A stretch of DNA of 26,885 nt from JBJXGC01 sp046154545 (GTDB lineage: Bacteria > Chloroflexota > Dehalococcoidia > Tepidiformales > Tepidiformaceae). Positions 6,891-13,343 of the stretch are shown here, piece after piece (within the stretch, counting starts at the first letter, position 1; each line of letters opens with the position of its first letter). Position numbers and translations under genes: made by a program. The stretch covers positions 1 through 26,885 of the forward strand of contig JBJXGC010000112.1 in NCBI GenBank assembly GCA_046154545.1, given 5' to 3'. The notes beneath the pieces were generated by a model that was not told where the DNA came from, ran no database searches, and was given only the letters and a program-made list of their open reading frames with translations.

Positions 6891-7661
6891 TCAGCGGCGG
6901 TCGATGACCACGATCTCCTTGCCGAAGAAGAGGGCGGAACGGGAGAAGTCGATGAAGGTCGCCTCGTCTTCGACCGCGGCTTTGGCGCCGGCCGCCGCCT
7001 CCGGCGTCTGGGCGGCCTGCAGGCTGCGGTCGTACCAGAGTTCGGCGTGGCCCATGTAGGGGTCGATAGCGGTCCCGCGGGCCGCGCGAAGGGCGCCCTC
7101 CAGTTCGTCCGGCTGGCGGTGTACCTGGACGTAGCGAAGCACACGCATCGCCTCGGCGTGGGAGCGGATGAGGGGGCCATGGGCCGTGCGCCAGTAGAAC
7201 TGAGCATCGGCCTCTTCCATGCCGGGCTTCGGGCGGAGGCAGTAGAAGAGCTTGACGATGGCGTTTCGCTCGCGGGCGACGATGTTCTCCGGGACCGGGT
7301 TCACCTGGGGATACTCGTGGTTGAGCCACAACGGTGAACGTGGGAGGTCGATAAAGGTCGCTTCGTCAGCGAGCAGGGCGGCGCCCGCCGCGCGGCCAGT
7401 CGCCGAACCGGAAGCAGCCACGAGCGCGGCGCGGTTGCGCCACCAGAGTTCGGCCACGCCGTCGTAGGGTTCCTCCATCGGGCCACGTGGCCCGTCGCCC
7501 GCGGGACGGCTGCCGACGGCGTGGAGCTGGACGTAGCGGAGGATGTCGAGGGACGTCGCGAAGCTCGCGACCAGAGGCCCATGGACGGTCCGCCAATAGT
7601 GCTGGAACTCGTCCCGGCTCATCGTGGGCTGGCGGCGGAGGACAAAGGTGAGACGAATCAT
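6891..7661 (-). CDS. Tandem EthD-domain protein (two dimeric alpha-beta barrel units)
   Basis: A 256-aa protein made of two similar halves. Unit 1 (about 1-125) has YWRTVHGPL, LDILRYVQLH, AELWW and DEATFIDLPRSPLW. Unit 2 (about 138-256) has YWRTAHGPL, MRVLRYVQVH, AELWY and DEATFIDFSRSALF. Each unit matches the EthD/ferredoxin-like fold. Single-unit EthD proteins normally dimerise to form a barrel, so this duplication could form it within one chain. EthD was first found beside a cytochrome P450 needed for ethyl tert-butyl ether degradation; its biochemical role is not established, and fold relatives include muconolactone isomerase and heme or polyketide enzymes. GGGAG lies 9 bases before ATG 7661. 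The setting among oxidoreductases fits a catabolic role. Confidence 0.8.
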   Translation of the reverse strand: MIRLTFVLRRQPTMSRDEFQHYWRTVHGPLVASFATSLDILRYVQLHAVGSRPAGDGPRGPMEEPYDGVAELWWRNRAALVAASGSATGRAAGAALLADEATFIDLPRSPLWLNHEYPQVNPVPENIVARERNAIVKLFYCLRPKPGMEEADAQFYWRTAHGPLIRSHAEAMRVLRYVQVHRQPDELEGALRAARGTAIDPYMGHAELWYDRSLQAAQTPEAAAGAKAAVEDEATFIDFSRSALFFGKEIVVIDRR

Positions 7662-7776
7662 GGTGGGCGACTCCCGGCAGGTATCGGCCGGAGCATACCG
7701 GGGAAGGGCGTCCGGCGTCGAAGGCGCTGGACGAGTCGGACGTGCGTCTGTTGATGGCCCAGGGGCGTCGCGCCGG

Positions 7777-8790
7777 TCAGGAGGCGGGGGTGAGGCCGAA
7801 TTCCGCCGCGAGGAGTTCGTAGGAGCGCTTCCTGGCGGCGAAGTCGTGGACGATGGTGACGACGACGAATTCGTCCACGCCGTACTCGTCGCCGAGTTCG
7901 AGGAGCCTGCGCTTGACGGTTGCCGGGCTGCCGAAGATCGAGCGGCCCTTCACATACTGCAGGTAGTCGCGTTCGGCGTCCGTGAAGGTGAAGGCCATCG
8001 CCTCTTCGGGCGGAGGGATACCATCGCGGCGGCCCTGGCTGGCCATAATCCGCCAGCCCCAGCGGCTCCAGGAGAGGCGCTCAGCTTCTTCGTCTGTCTC
8101 GGCGCAGGTCACCGAGACGCCAATGCTGCCCACCGGCTCCGGGACGAGAGGTGAGGGATCGAAGAGCTTGCGGTAGAGCGCCATCGACCGTTCGCCGCCG
8201 TCGGCGTTGATGAAGTGGGCGTAACAGAAGCCCCAGCCGAGTTCGGCTGCGTACTGGGCGCTCGCAGCCGACGAGCCGAGGAGCCAGAGTTCGGGGATGG
8301 TGTCCGTCGCCGGGATGGCCCGGATGCCACGGAACTCGTGGTCCGGCGGAAGGTCATCCGTCAAGTAGCCATAGAGGTCCATGAGCTGGTCCGGGTAGTG
8401 CTCGATGCCGAGCTGTCCCGGGCCGTGGGCGAGGGCGCGGGCCGTGTGGGTGTCGCTACCAGGCGCGCGGCCGACGCCGAGGTCGATACGGCCCGGGTGG
8501 AGCGCCTCGAGCATCCTGAAGGTCTCGGCGACCTTCAGCGGGCTGTAGTGGGAGAGCATCACGCCGCCGGAGCCGACGCGGATGCGCGCGGTCCGCGAGG
8601 CGATGGCCTCGATCAGGATCTCGGGCGTGGCCGAGGCGAGGCCGCCGGTGTTGTGGTGCTCGGAGAGCCAGTAGCGGTGGTAGCCGAGGCGGTCGCAAAG
8701 TTGCGCCAGTTCGAGCGTCTCCGCGAGGGCGAGGGACATCGTGCCGCCCTGGCGGACGGGGGACTGGTCGAGGACGCTGAGGGTGACCAC
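7777..8790 (-). CDS. LLM-class flavin-dependent oxidoreductase (YhbW/MsnO8-like)
   Basis: A 337-aa bacterial-luciferase-like enzyme starting at GTG 8790 (VVTLSVLDQSPV). The family typically opens with LSVLDQSPV, and a TACGAT box ends 6 bases before this GTG. Longer in-frame starts would cross that promoter and overlap the TA operator. Diagnostic pieces are YWLSEHHNTGGLASATPEILI, RVGSGGVMLSHYSPLKVAE, LHPGRIDLGVGRAPGSD and PELWLLGSS. This group (luciferase family oxidoreductase, group 1) is expected to use FMNH2 and oxygen, unlike the F420-type enzyme at 2814-3857. Substrates of most members are unknown. The EthD gene downstream on the same strand may be co-transcribed, with a 115-base gap. Confidence 0.85.
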   Translation of the reverse strand: MVTLSVLDQSPVRQGGTMSLALAETLELAQLCDRLGYHRYWLSEHHNTGGLASATPEILIEAIASRTARIRVGSGGVMLSHYSPLKVAETFRMLEALHPGRIDLGVGRAPGSDTHTARALAHGPGQLGIEHYPDQLMDLYGYLTDDLPPDHEFRGIRAIPATDTIPELWLLGSSAASAQYAAELGWGFCYAHFINADGGERSMALYRKLFDPSPLVPEPVGSIGVSVTCAETDEEAERLSWSRWGWRIMASQGRRDGIPPPEEAMAFTFTDAERDYLQYVKGRSIFGSPATVKRRLLELGDEYGVDEFVVVTIVHDFAARKRSYELLAAEFGLTPAS

Positions 8791-8802
8791 GATGCAATCG
8801 TA
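8791..8802 (-). promoter_or_regulatory. Candidate leaderless promoter of the YhbW-like gene
   Basis: The minus strand reads TACGAT (8802 to 8797), then 6 bases, then GTG 8790. There is no Shine-Dalgarno. The expected start point coincides with the first base of the GTG. Confidence 0.45.
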
Positions 8803-8884
8803 AGCGGTGTGGCGGCTTCGCACCGGCGCCAGATGCGGGGCTGAGGCCGGACTCCCGCACGCCTTGTTGACGGACGAGGGCGTG

Positions 8885-8904
8885 GTGACTACGATCGTAG
8901 CCAC
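8885..8904 (+). promoter_or_regulatory. Palindromic operator and -10 of the Phd/YefM-PIN operon
   Basis: CTACGATCGTAG at 8889-8900 is a perfect 12-bp palindrome. Adding GTG and CAC at the ends extends it to 20 bp with a single mismatched pair. TACGAT at 8890-8895 inside it can act as the -10. Phd/YefM antitoxins repress their own operons by binding palindromes in this position, so it is the likely autoregulatory site. GGAG at 8905-8908 serves ATG 8918. Confidence 0.6.
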
Positions 8905-8917
8905 TGGAGCATCCGTC

Positions 8918-9184
8918 ATGCAGCGTGTTGGTGTTAAGGAGTTCAAGACCCGAGCTACCCAGATCGTCCGGGATGTGCGCGAACGTTCGCAGCGCTATGT
9001 AATCACGGTCGATGGCAAGCCGGCGGCCGTCCTGAAGCCCTACGTGCCGGCCGAAGACGACCCGCCAACGGCCGCGGAAACGGAGGAGTGGCTCCGCGGC
9101 TGGGAGGCGTTGGCGCACGAAATCGGCAAGGCCTGGCCAACTGGTGCGTCGGCCGCCGACGCGGTCAGCGAGCAGCGCCGATAA
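8918..9184 (+). CDS. Phd/YefM-family antitoxin
   Basis: An 88-aa antitoxin. Residues 1-45 are the DNA-binding Phd fold (VGVKEFKTRATQIVRDV ... YVITVDGKPAAVLKPY). The rest is an acidic, helical toxin-binding tail. It should neutralise the PIN toxin encoded next and repress the operon through the palindrome at 8885-8904. ATG 8918 is chosen because it opens the Phd fold and has GGAG 9 bases upstream; longer frames run into the operator. The stop overlaps the toxin start by one base (TAATG), giving translational coupling. The pair sits alone on the plus strand between leftward housekeeping genes, as mobile TA cassettes often do. Confidence 0.85.
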   Translation: MQRVGVKEFKTRATQIVRDVRERSQRYVITVDGKPAAVLKPYVPAEDDPPTAAETEEWLRGWEALAHEIGKAWPTGASAADAVSEQRR

Positions 9185-9591
9185 TGGCCGTGGTCGATGC
9201 CAGCGTCGCCACATCAACGGCGGTCGATGTCGACGCATTCCACGTCGAGGCGATGGCGTGGTGGAGGCGCGTGCATGGAGAAGACCGGCCTGTACACGCT
9301 CCTTCTATCCTCGTATCCGAAGTGGCCGCGGCGGTCGGGCGCCGGACGGGAAGCGCTCAGCTGGCCCGTGCCGTAATCGAGCAACTGACCAGCGACACGA
9401 AGCTGGTCCTGGTTGACTGCGACATCGCGCTCTGTACACGTGCCGCCGAACTAGCGAGCGACCTTGGCCTGCGAGGCTGCGACTCGCTCTACGTGGCGCT
9501 GGCCGAGCGGCTCGGGGAACCGCTGATCACCTTCGATGGCGAGCAGCTCACGCGTGGGGCGGCGGTGATTACGGTGCTGCGGCCTGAGTAA
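9184..9591 (+). CDS. PIN-domain ribonuclease toxin (VapC-type)
   Basis: A 135-aa PIN-domain protein. The acidic Mg-binding residues are all visible: Asp5 (VVDAS), Glu46 (SEVA), Asp100 (GCDSLYVALAE) and Asp118 (ITFD). It should be a Mg-dependent endoribonuclease acting on tRNA or rRNA and held inactive by the upstream antitoxin. The usual start ATG 9184 opens with the first PIN strand and overlaps the antitoxin stop by one base. Pairing of a VapC-type toxin with a Phd/YefM-type antitoxin is a common mixed combination. The stop is 20 bases from the convergent leuS stop. Confidence 0.85.
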   Translation: MAVVDASVATSTAVDVDAFHVEAMAWWRRVHGEDRPVHAPSILVSEVAAAVGRRTGSAQLARAVIEQLTSDTKLVLVDCDIALCTRAAELASDLGLRGCDSLYVALAERLGEPLITFDGEQLTRGAAVITVLRPE

Positions 9592-9611
9592 ATCGACCGC
9601 TACACACACCG

Positions 9612-12068
9612 TTAAACCACGATGTTCACCAATCGGCCGGGCACGTAGATGACCTTACGGGGCTGTTTGCCGTCCAGCCACTCGGCAAGGCGGGGTGAGG
9701 CCAGGGCGGCCGCGCGCGCCGCCGCCTCGTCGGCGCCAGCCGGGAGCGCGATCCGGTCACGCACTTTGCCGTTCACCTGGAGGACGAGGGTGATCTCGTC
9801 CTCGGCGGCGAGGGCCGCGTCGAAAACGGGCCACGACTGCTGGTGGACCGAGTAGGCCTCGCCACGGCGTTGCCACAGTTCCTCGCCGATGTGGGGCGTG
9901 ACTGGCGCCATCAGCTTCAGGAGCGTGAGCAGGCCCTGGTCCCAGGTGGGCGAACCTTCGCAGGCCTCGCGGAGCCGGTGGAAGGTGTTGGTCAGCTCCA
10001 TGAGCGCGGCGATGATGGTGTTGAACTGGAAGTCCTCGATGTCGCGGGTGACCCGGTCGATGGCCTGGTGGACTGCGCGCTGAAGCTGCCTGGTGGCGGC
10101 GGGGTCCGCTGCACGCGCCGAAACCTGATGCTCGGGGACCGCTAACGACCAGACCCGGTAGAGCCAGCGGACAACGCCGGTGATGTTCTCGGTGCTCCAT
10201 GGTCCGCCTTCGGACCACTGGTAGCCGAACATGAGGTAGGCGCGGACGGTGTCGGCGCCGTAGCTGCGGACCTGCTCGTCGGGGTCGATGACGTTGCCGC
10301 GGCTCTTGCTCATGCGTTGCCCGTCGGGCCCCAGGATCTGGCCCTGGTTGCGGAGCTGGAGGACGGGCTCCGGGCCCTGGGTCAGCTCCATGGTGCGCAA
10401 GGCCTTGTGGAAGAAGCGTGTGTACATCAGGTGCATGGTGGCGTGCTCAGTGCCACCGGTGTACGTATCGACGGGCATCCAGTAGTCGTACTCTTCCGGG
10501 TCGAAGGGGCCCTGATCGTAGTGCGGGCTGAGGTAGCGGAGGTGGTACCAGGACGAGCACATGAAGGTGTCCATGGTGTCGGTGTCGCGCTCGGCGGGGC
10601 GGCCGCAGGTGGGGCAGGTGGTGTCCTTCCAGGTCGGGTGGAGCTTCAGCGGGCTCTGGCCCGTCGGCAGCCACTCGACGTCTTTCGGCAGCCTGACGGG
10701 GAGCTGGTCCTCTGGGACGGGGACGTTCCCGTGCTCGGGGCAGACGACCATGGGGATGGGGGCGCCCCAGTAGCGCTGGCGGCTGATCAGCCAGTCCCGC
10801 AGGCGATAGGTGACGGCGCCGCGCCCGGCGGCGTGCTCACCGAGCCAGGCGACGGCGGCCTTCACGCTCTGGCCGGGGCCTTTGCCGGCCGGAAGCGCGT
10901 CGAGCGGCCCTGAGTTCACCATGACGCCGTCGCCGGGCCAGGCCTCGGTCATGTCCACGCCCGATCCCGGCTGGCCGGGGCCCTGGACCACGACGCGGAC
11001 CTCGATGCCGTACTTGCGGGCGAACTCGAAATCGCGCTGGTCGTGGGCGGGGACGGCCATGATGGCGCCGGTGCCGTAGGTGACGAGGACGTAGTCGGCG
11101 ATCCAGATGGGGACGCGCTCGCCATTGACCGGGTTCAGGGCGTAGGCGCCGGTGAAGGCGCCGGTCTTTTCTTTGTCGGCCGCTTCCCGTTCGATATCCG
11201 TGCGGCGGGTGGTTTCGGCGATGTAGGAATCAACCGCGGCCCGGCGGTCGGCCGTGGTGAGCTTCGCGACGAGGGGATGTTCCGGGGCGAGGACCATGAA
11301 GGTGGCGCCCCAGAGCGTGTCCGGCCGGGTCGTGAAGACCTCGATCGGGTCGCCCTGCTCCGAGATGAAGCGGACGGAGGCGCCTTCGCTGCGGCCTATC
11401 CAGTTCGTCTGCATGTCACGGATGCGCTCAGGCCAGTCGATGCCGGAGTACTCGAGCAGTTCGTCGGCGTAGCGCGTCGTCCGGAAGTACCACTGGTCGA
11501 GGTCCTTCTTAATGACCGGCGTGCCGCAACGCTCGCAATGGCGGTCGTCCCCCCAGACCTGCTCACGGGCGAGGGTCGTGTTGCAGCTCGGGCACCAATC
11601 GACCGGGGAGAGCTTCTTGTACGCGAGGCCGTGTTCGAAGAGCTTGAGGAAGAACCACTGGGTCCAGCGGTAGTACTCGGGGTCGCTCGAGATCATCTCG
11701 CGCTCCCAGTCGAACATGGCGCCCATCGATTTGAGCTGGTCGCGCATGTGGTTGATGTTGTCGTAGGTGCGGATCATGGGATGGATGCCGTCTTTGATGG
11801 CGGCGTTCTCGGCGGGCAGGCCAAAGGCGTCGAAGCCCATGGGAAACATGACGTTGTAGCCGCGCATCCGCAGGTAACGGGCGCGTGCGTCGGACGGAGT
11901 CATGGCGTACCAGTGACCGATGTGGAGGTTCCCGCTCGGGTAGGGGAGCATCGTGAGGACGTATTTCTTCGTCCGCGAGCGGTCGATGCGGGCGCGGTAG
12001 AGGCCGTCGGCCTCCCAGCGGGCCTGCCACTTGGGTTCGATGACATGCGGGTCGTAGCGATCGGACAC
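9612..12068 (-). CDS. leuS: Leucyl-tRNA synthetase
   Basis: An 818-aa class Ia aminoacyl-tRNA synthetase that charges tRNA-Leu. The HIGH motif is at residues 49-52 and KMSKS (here RMSKS) at 585-589. A zinc knuckle lies at Cys159, Cys162, Cys178 and Cys181. The editing domain (about 225-415) has the Thr-rich TTRPDTLWGATF and GTGAIMAVPAHDQRD, with Asp343 as the conserved editing aspartate. Further cysteines at 485/488 and 443/504 lie in the leucine-specific region. The C-terminal tRNA-binding domain ends in VNGKVRDRI and the final strand. Length is normal. The start is GTG 12068, with GAGGTG about 7 bases upstream. Three hairpins lie between this gene and the MgtC gene upstream. Confidence 0.97.
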   Translation of the reverse strand: MSDRYDPHVIEPKWQARWEADGLYRARIDRSRTKKYVLTMLPYPSGNLHIGHWYAMTPSDARARYLRMRGYNVMFPMGFDAFGLPAENAAIKDGIHPMIRTYDNINHMRDQLKSMGAMFDWEREMISSDPEYYRWTQWFFLKLFEHGLAYKKLSPVDWCPSCNTTLAREQVWGDDRHCERCGTPVIKKDLDQWYFRTTRYADELLEYSGIDWPERIRDMQTNWIGRSEGASVRFISEQGDPIEVFTTRPDTLWGATFMVLAPEHPLVAKLTTADRRAAVDSYIAETTRRTDIEREAADKEKTGAFTGAYALNPVNGERVPIWIADYVLVTYGTGAIMAVPAHDQRDFEFARKYGIEVRVVVQGPGQPGSGVDMTEAWPGDGVMVNSGPLDALPAGKGPGQSVKAAVAWLGEHAAGRGAVTYRLRDWLISRQRYWGAPIPMVVCPEHGNVPVPEDQLPVRLPKDVEWLPTGQSPLKLHPTWKDTTCPTCGRPAERDTDTMDTFMCSSWYHLRYLSPHYDQGPFDPEEYDYWMPVDTYTGGTEHATMHLMYTRFFHKALRTMELTQGPEPVLQLRNQGQILGPDGQRMSKSRGNVIDPDEQVRSYGADTVRAYLMFGYQWSEGGPWSTENITGVVRWLYRVWSLAVPEHQVSARAADPAATRQLQRAVHQAIDRVTRDIEDFQFNTIIAALMELTNTFHRLREACEGSPTWDQGLLTLLKLMAPVTPHIGEELWQRRGEAYSVHQQSWPVFDAALAAEDEITLVLQVNGKVRDRIALPAGADEAAARAAALASPRLAEWLDGKQPRKVIYVPGRLVNIVV

Positions 12069-12111
12069 GATCGGGCACCTCGTGATGTTGCCAGGGTCGA
12101 AGACGATGAGA

Positions 12112-12168
12112 GAAGCGGCGCTTCAGATGTGCCGCTGGCACGCCCCGCCGGCTAGAGGCCGCGGGGCG
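12112..12168 (-). other. Three consecutive hairpins in the leuS 5' region
   Basis: The gap between the MgtC-like gene and leuS can form three stems. Stem 1 is an 8-bp CGCCCCGC/GCGGGGCG plus 3 bp at 12141-12168. Stem 2 is GTGCC/GGCAC at 12129-12141, sharing one base with stem 1. Stem 3 is GAAGC/GCTTC at 12112-12124. Stem 1 may end the upstream transcript but lacks a U tract. I do not see T-box consensus elements or a leucine-rich leader peptide. Confidence 0.35.
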
Positions 12169-12228
12169 GAAGAAGTGTGAGGGTCGATCGCGACTGGTGC
12201 ATTGTCCCCATGGTACAAAACCGGGCCG

Positions 12229-12708
12229 TCAGGCGTCACCCCCTGTGTCCGGCGGTGGATCGTTCTCCGAGACCGGGGGGTGACGGGCCACGGAGTGATG
12301 GCGGCCGTGGCGGTAAACCCAGTTCGAGACCGGCACCAGTTCGAGCAAACCGATGATGACAGCGGTGAGAACGATGCTGGTGAGCCAGAGCCGCGAAGCG
12401 ACGAGGAGCCCGATCGAAGCCACCATCCAGATGGTCGCCGCGGTGGTGACCCCGGACACGCCGCGGTGCCGCTGAAAAATGAGCCCGGCCCCGAGGAAGC
12501 CGATGCCCTGGACGACACCGGCGGCGATGCGATCGTCGCCCTGGATGAAGCTCACCTCGGCGAAGGCGGCGGCGGCGGCAGCTACGAGGGCGCTGGTGCG
12601 GATGCCCGCCTCGTGGCCGCGGTATTCGCGTTCGAGGCCGATGAGCGAGCCAAGGAGCAGGGCGAGCGCCACACGGGCGACGATCTCCAGCTGGTCGCCG
12701 TTGCTCAC
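12229..12708 (-). CDS. MgtC/SapB-family membrane protein
   Basis: A 159-aa polytopic membrane protein with the family core: LLLGSLIGLEREYRGHEAGIRT, GIGFLGAGLIFQ and TTAATIWMVASIGL. About four to five membrane segments are visible. MgtC-type proteins support growth in low Mg and intracellular survival, partly by acting on the F1Fo ATPase; many environmental members have unknown roles. This one lacks the long cytosolic C-terminal domain of Salmonella MgtC and ends in a short hydrophilic Pro/Asp-rich tail. The start GTG 12708 overlaps the upstream gene's stop by 4 bases (GTGA), so translation is likely coupled to that unknown gene. Confidence 0.8.
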   Translation of the reverse strand: MSNGDQLEIVARVALALLLGSLIGLEREYRGHEAGIRTSALVAAAAAAFAEVSFIQGDDRIAAGVVQGIGFLGAGLIFQRHRGVSGVTTAATIWMVASIGLLVASRLWLTSIVLTAVIIGLLELVPVSNWVYRHGRHHSVARHPPVSENDPPPDTGGDA

Positions 12709-13283
12709 GGCTGACGATAGTGCGTGAGGATGAGCGTCTCGAAGTCGCGGTCGCCGGAGCAGACGTGGCAGGTGAGATACCAGAGCCAGGTCCCATCCGG
12801 GGCACGGCCGTAGCGGGCCCGGGCCTCGGCAACGGTCTCGGCCACGACGCGCTTCATCTGGCCCAATGGGGCCGGTTCGAGCTTGCTGTAGGCCACGCCG
12901 CCCGGGTGGACGATCTCCTTCCGGGCGGGACCGCTGTACTCGACCTCCAACAGCACGGGGCGCCGCAGCTTGCCTTCGCCGAGGAGGAGCATCGCGTCCT
13001 CGGGGACGGTAGCGCCCAACTGCCCGGCCTGGGCACGCAAGCCCTGGCTGACGCCACGCCAGCCAATCGGGACCCCGAGGGCCGCGCCGACACTTCCCTT
13101 GAGAAAGGTGATGTCGCTCCAATCGCTTTCGACACGGTGCCAATCGACGGCGTCGAGGCGGGGGCAGACACATTCGCCGCTGACCAGGACGGTCTTCGCG
13201 GTATCGACGACGCCGCTGAAGTCGGGCAGGGCGACGCCGGGCTTGCGCTCCTTGTTCACGGGCACGCGGCGTCGTTCCGTCAT
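12705..13283 (-). CDS. Conserved-looking protein of unknown function with CxC and CxxC motifs
   Basis: A 192-aa soluble protein I cannot name. It has ECVCP around residues 37-41 and TCHVC near residue 170, four cysteines placed as two close pairs that could bind metal or form disulfides. A Trp/Asp-rich segment, DAVDWHRVESDWSDITFLKG, follows the first pair. There is no signal peptide and no transmembrane helix. The start ATG 13283 has no Shine-Dalgarno but an extended -10 (TGC-TATCCT) 7 bases upstream, suggesting a leaderless mRNA. Its stop overlaps the MgtC-like gene start by 4 bases, so the two proteins are probably made together and may be functionally linked. Confidence 0.65.
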   Translation of the reverse strand: MTERRRVPVNKERKPGVALPDFSGVVDTAKTVLVSGECVCPRLDAVDWHRVESDWSDITFLKGSVGAALGVPIGWRGVSQGLRAQAGQLGATVPEDAMLLLGEGKLRRPVLLEVEYSGPARKEIVHPGGVAYSKLEPAPLGQMKRVVAETVAEARARYGRAPDGTWLWYLTCHVCSGDRDFETLILTHYRQP

Positions 13284-13299
13284 GCGGCGGAGGATAGCA
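13284..13299 (-). promoter_or_regulatory. Extended -10 promoter, leaderless, for the unknown gene and MgtC pair
   Basis: The minus strand reads TG-C-TATCCT (13299 to 13291), then 7 bases, then ATG 13283. No ribosome site is present. No other start codon lies upstream in frame, which makes the leaderless reading stronger here. Confidence 0.5.
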
Positions 13300-13343
13300 G
13301 ACGGCGCCGGAAGCCGGTCACGCGGATGGCCACGCCGGGGCGT

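Noticed and set aside
5503..7329. A 608-codon leftward open frame opposite the GMC gene
   Set aside because: It is a GC-rich antisense shadow of the GMC and EthD genes, rich in Arg/Pro/His and with no domain; the GMC reading has all family motifs.
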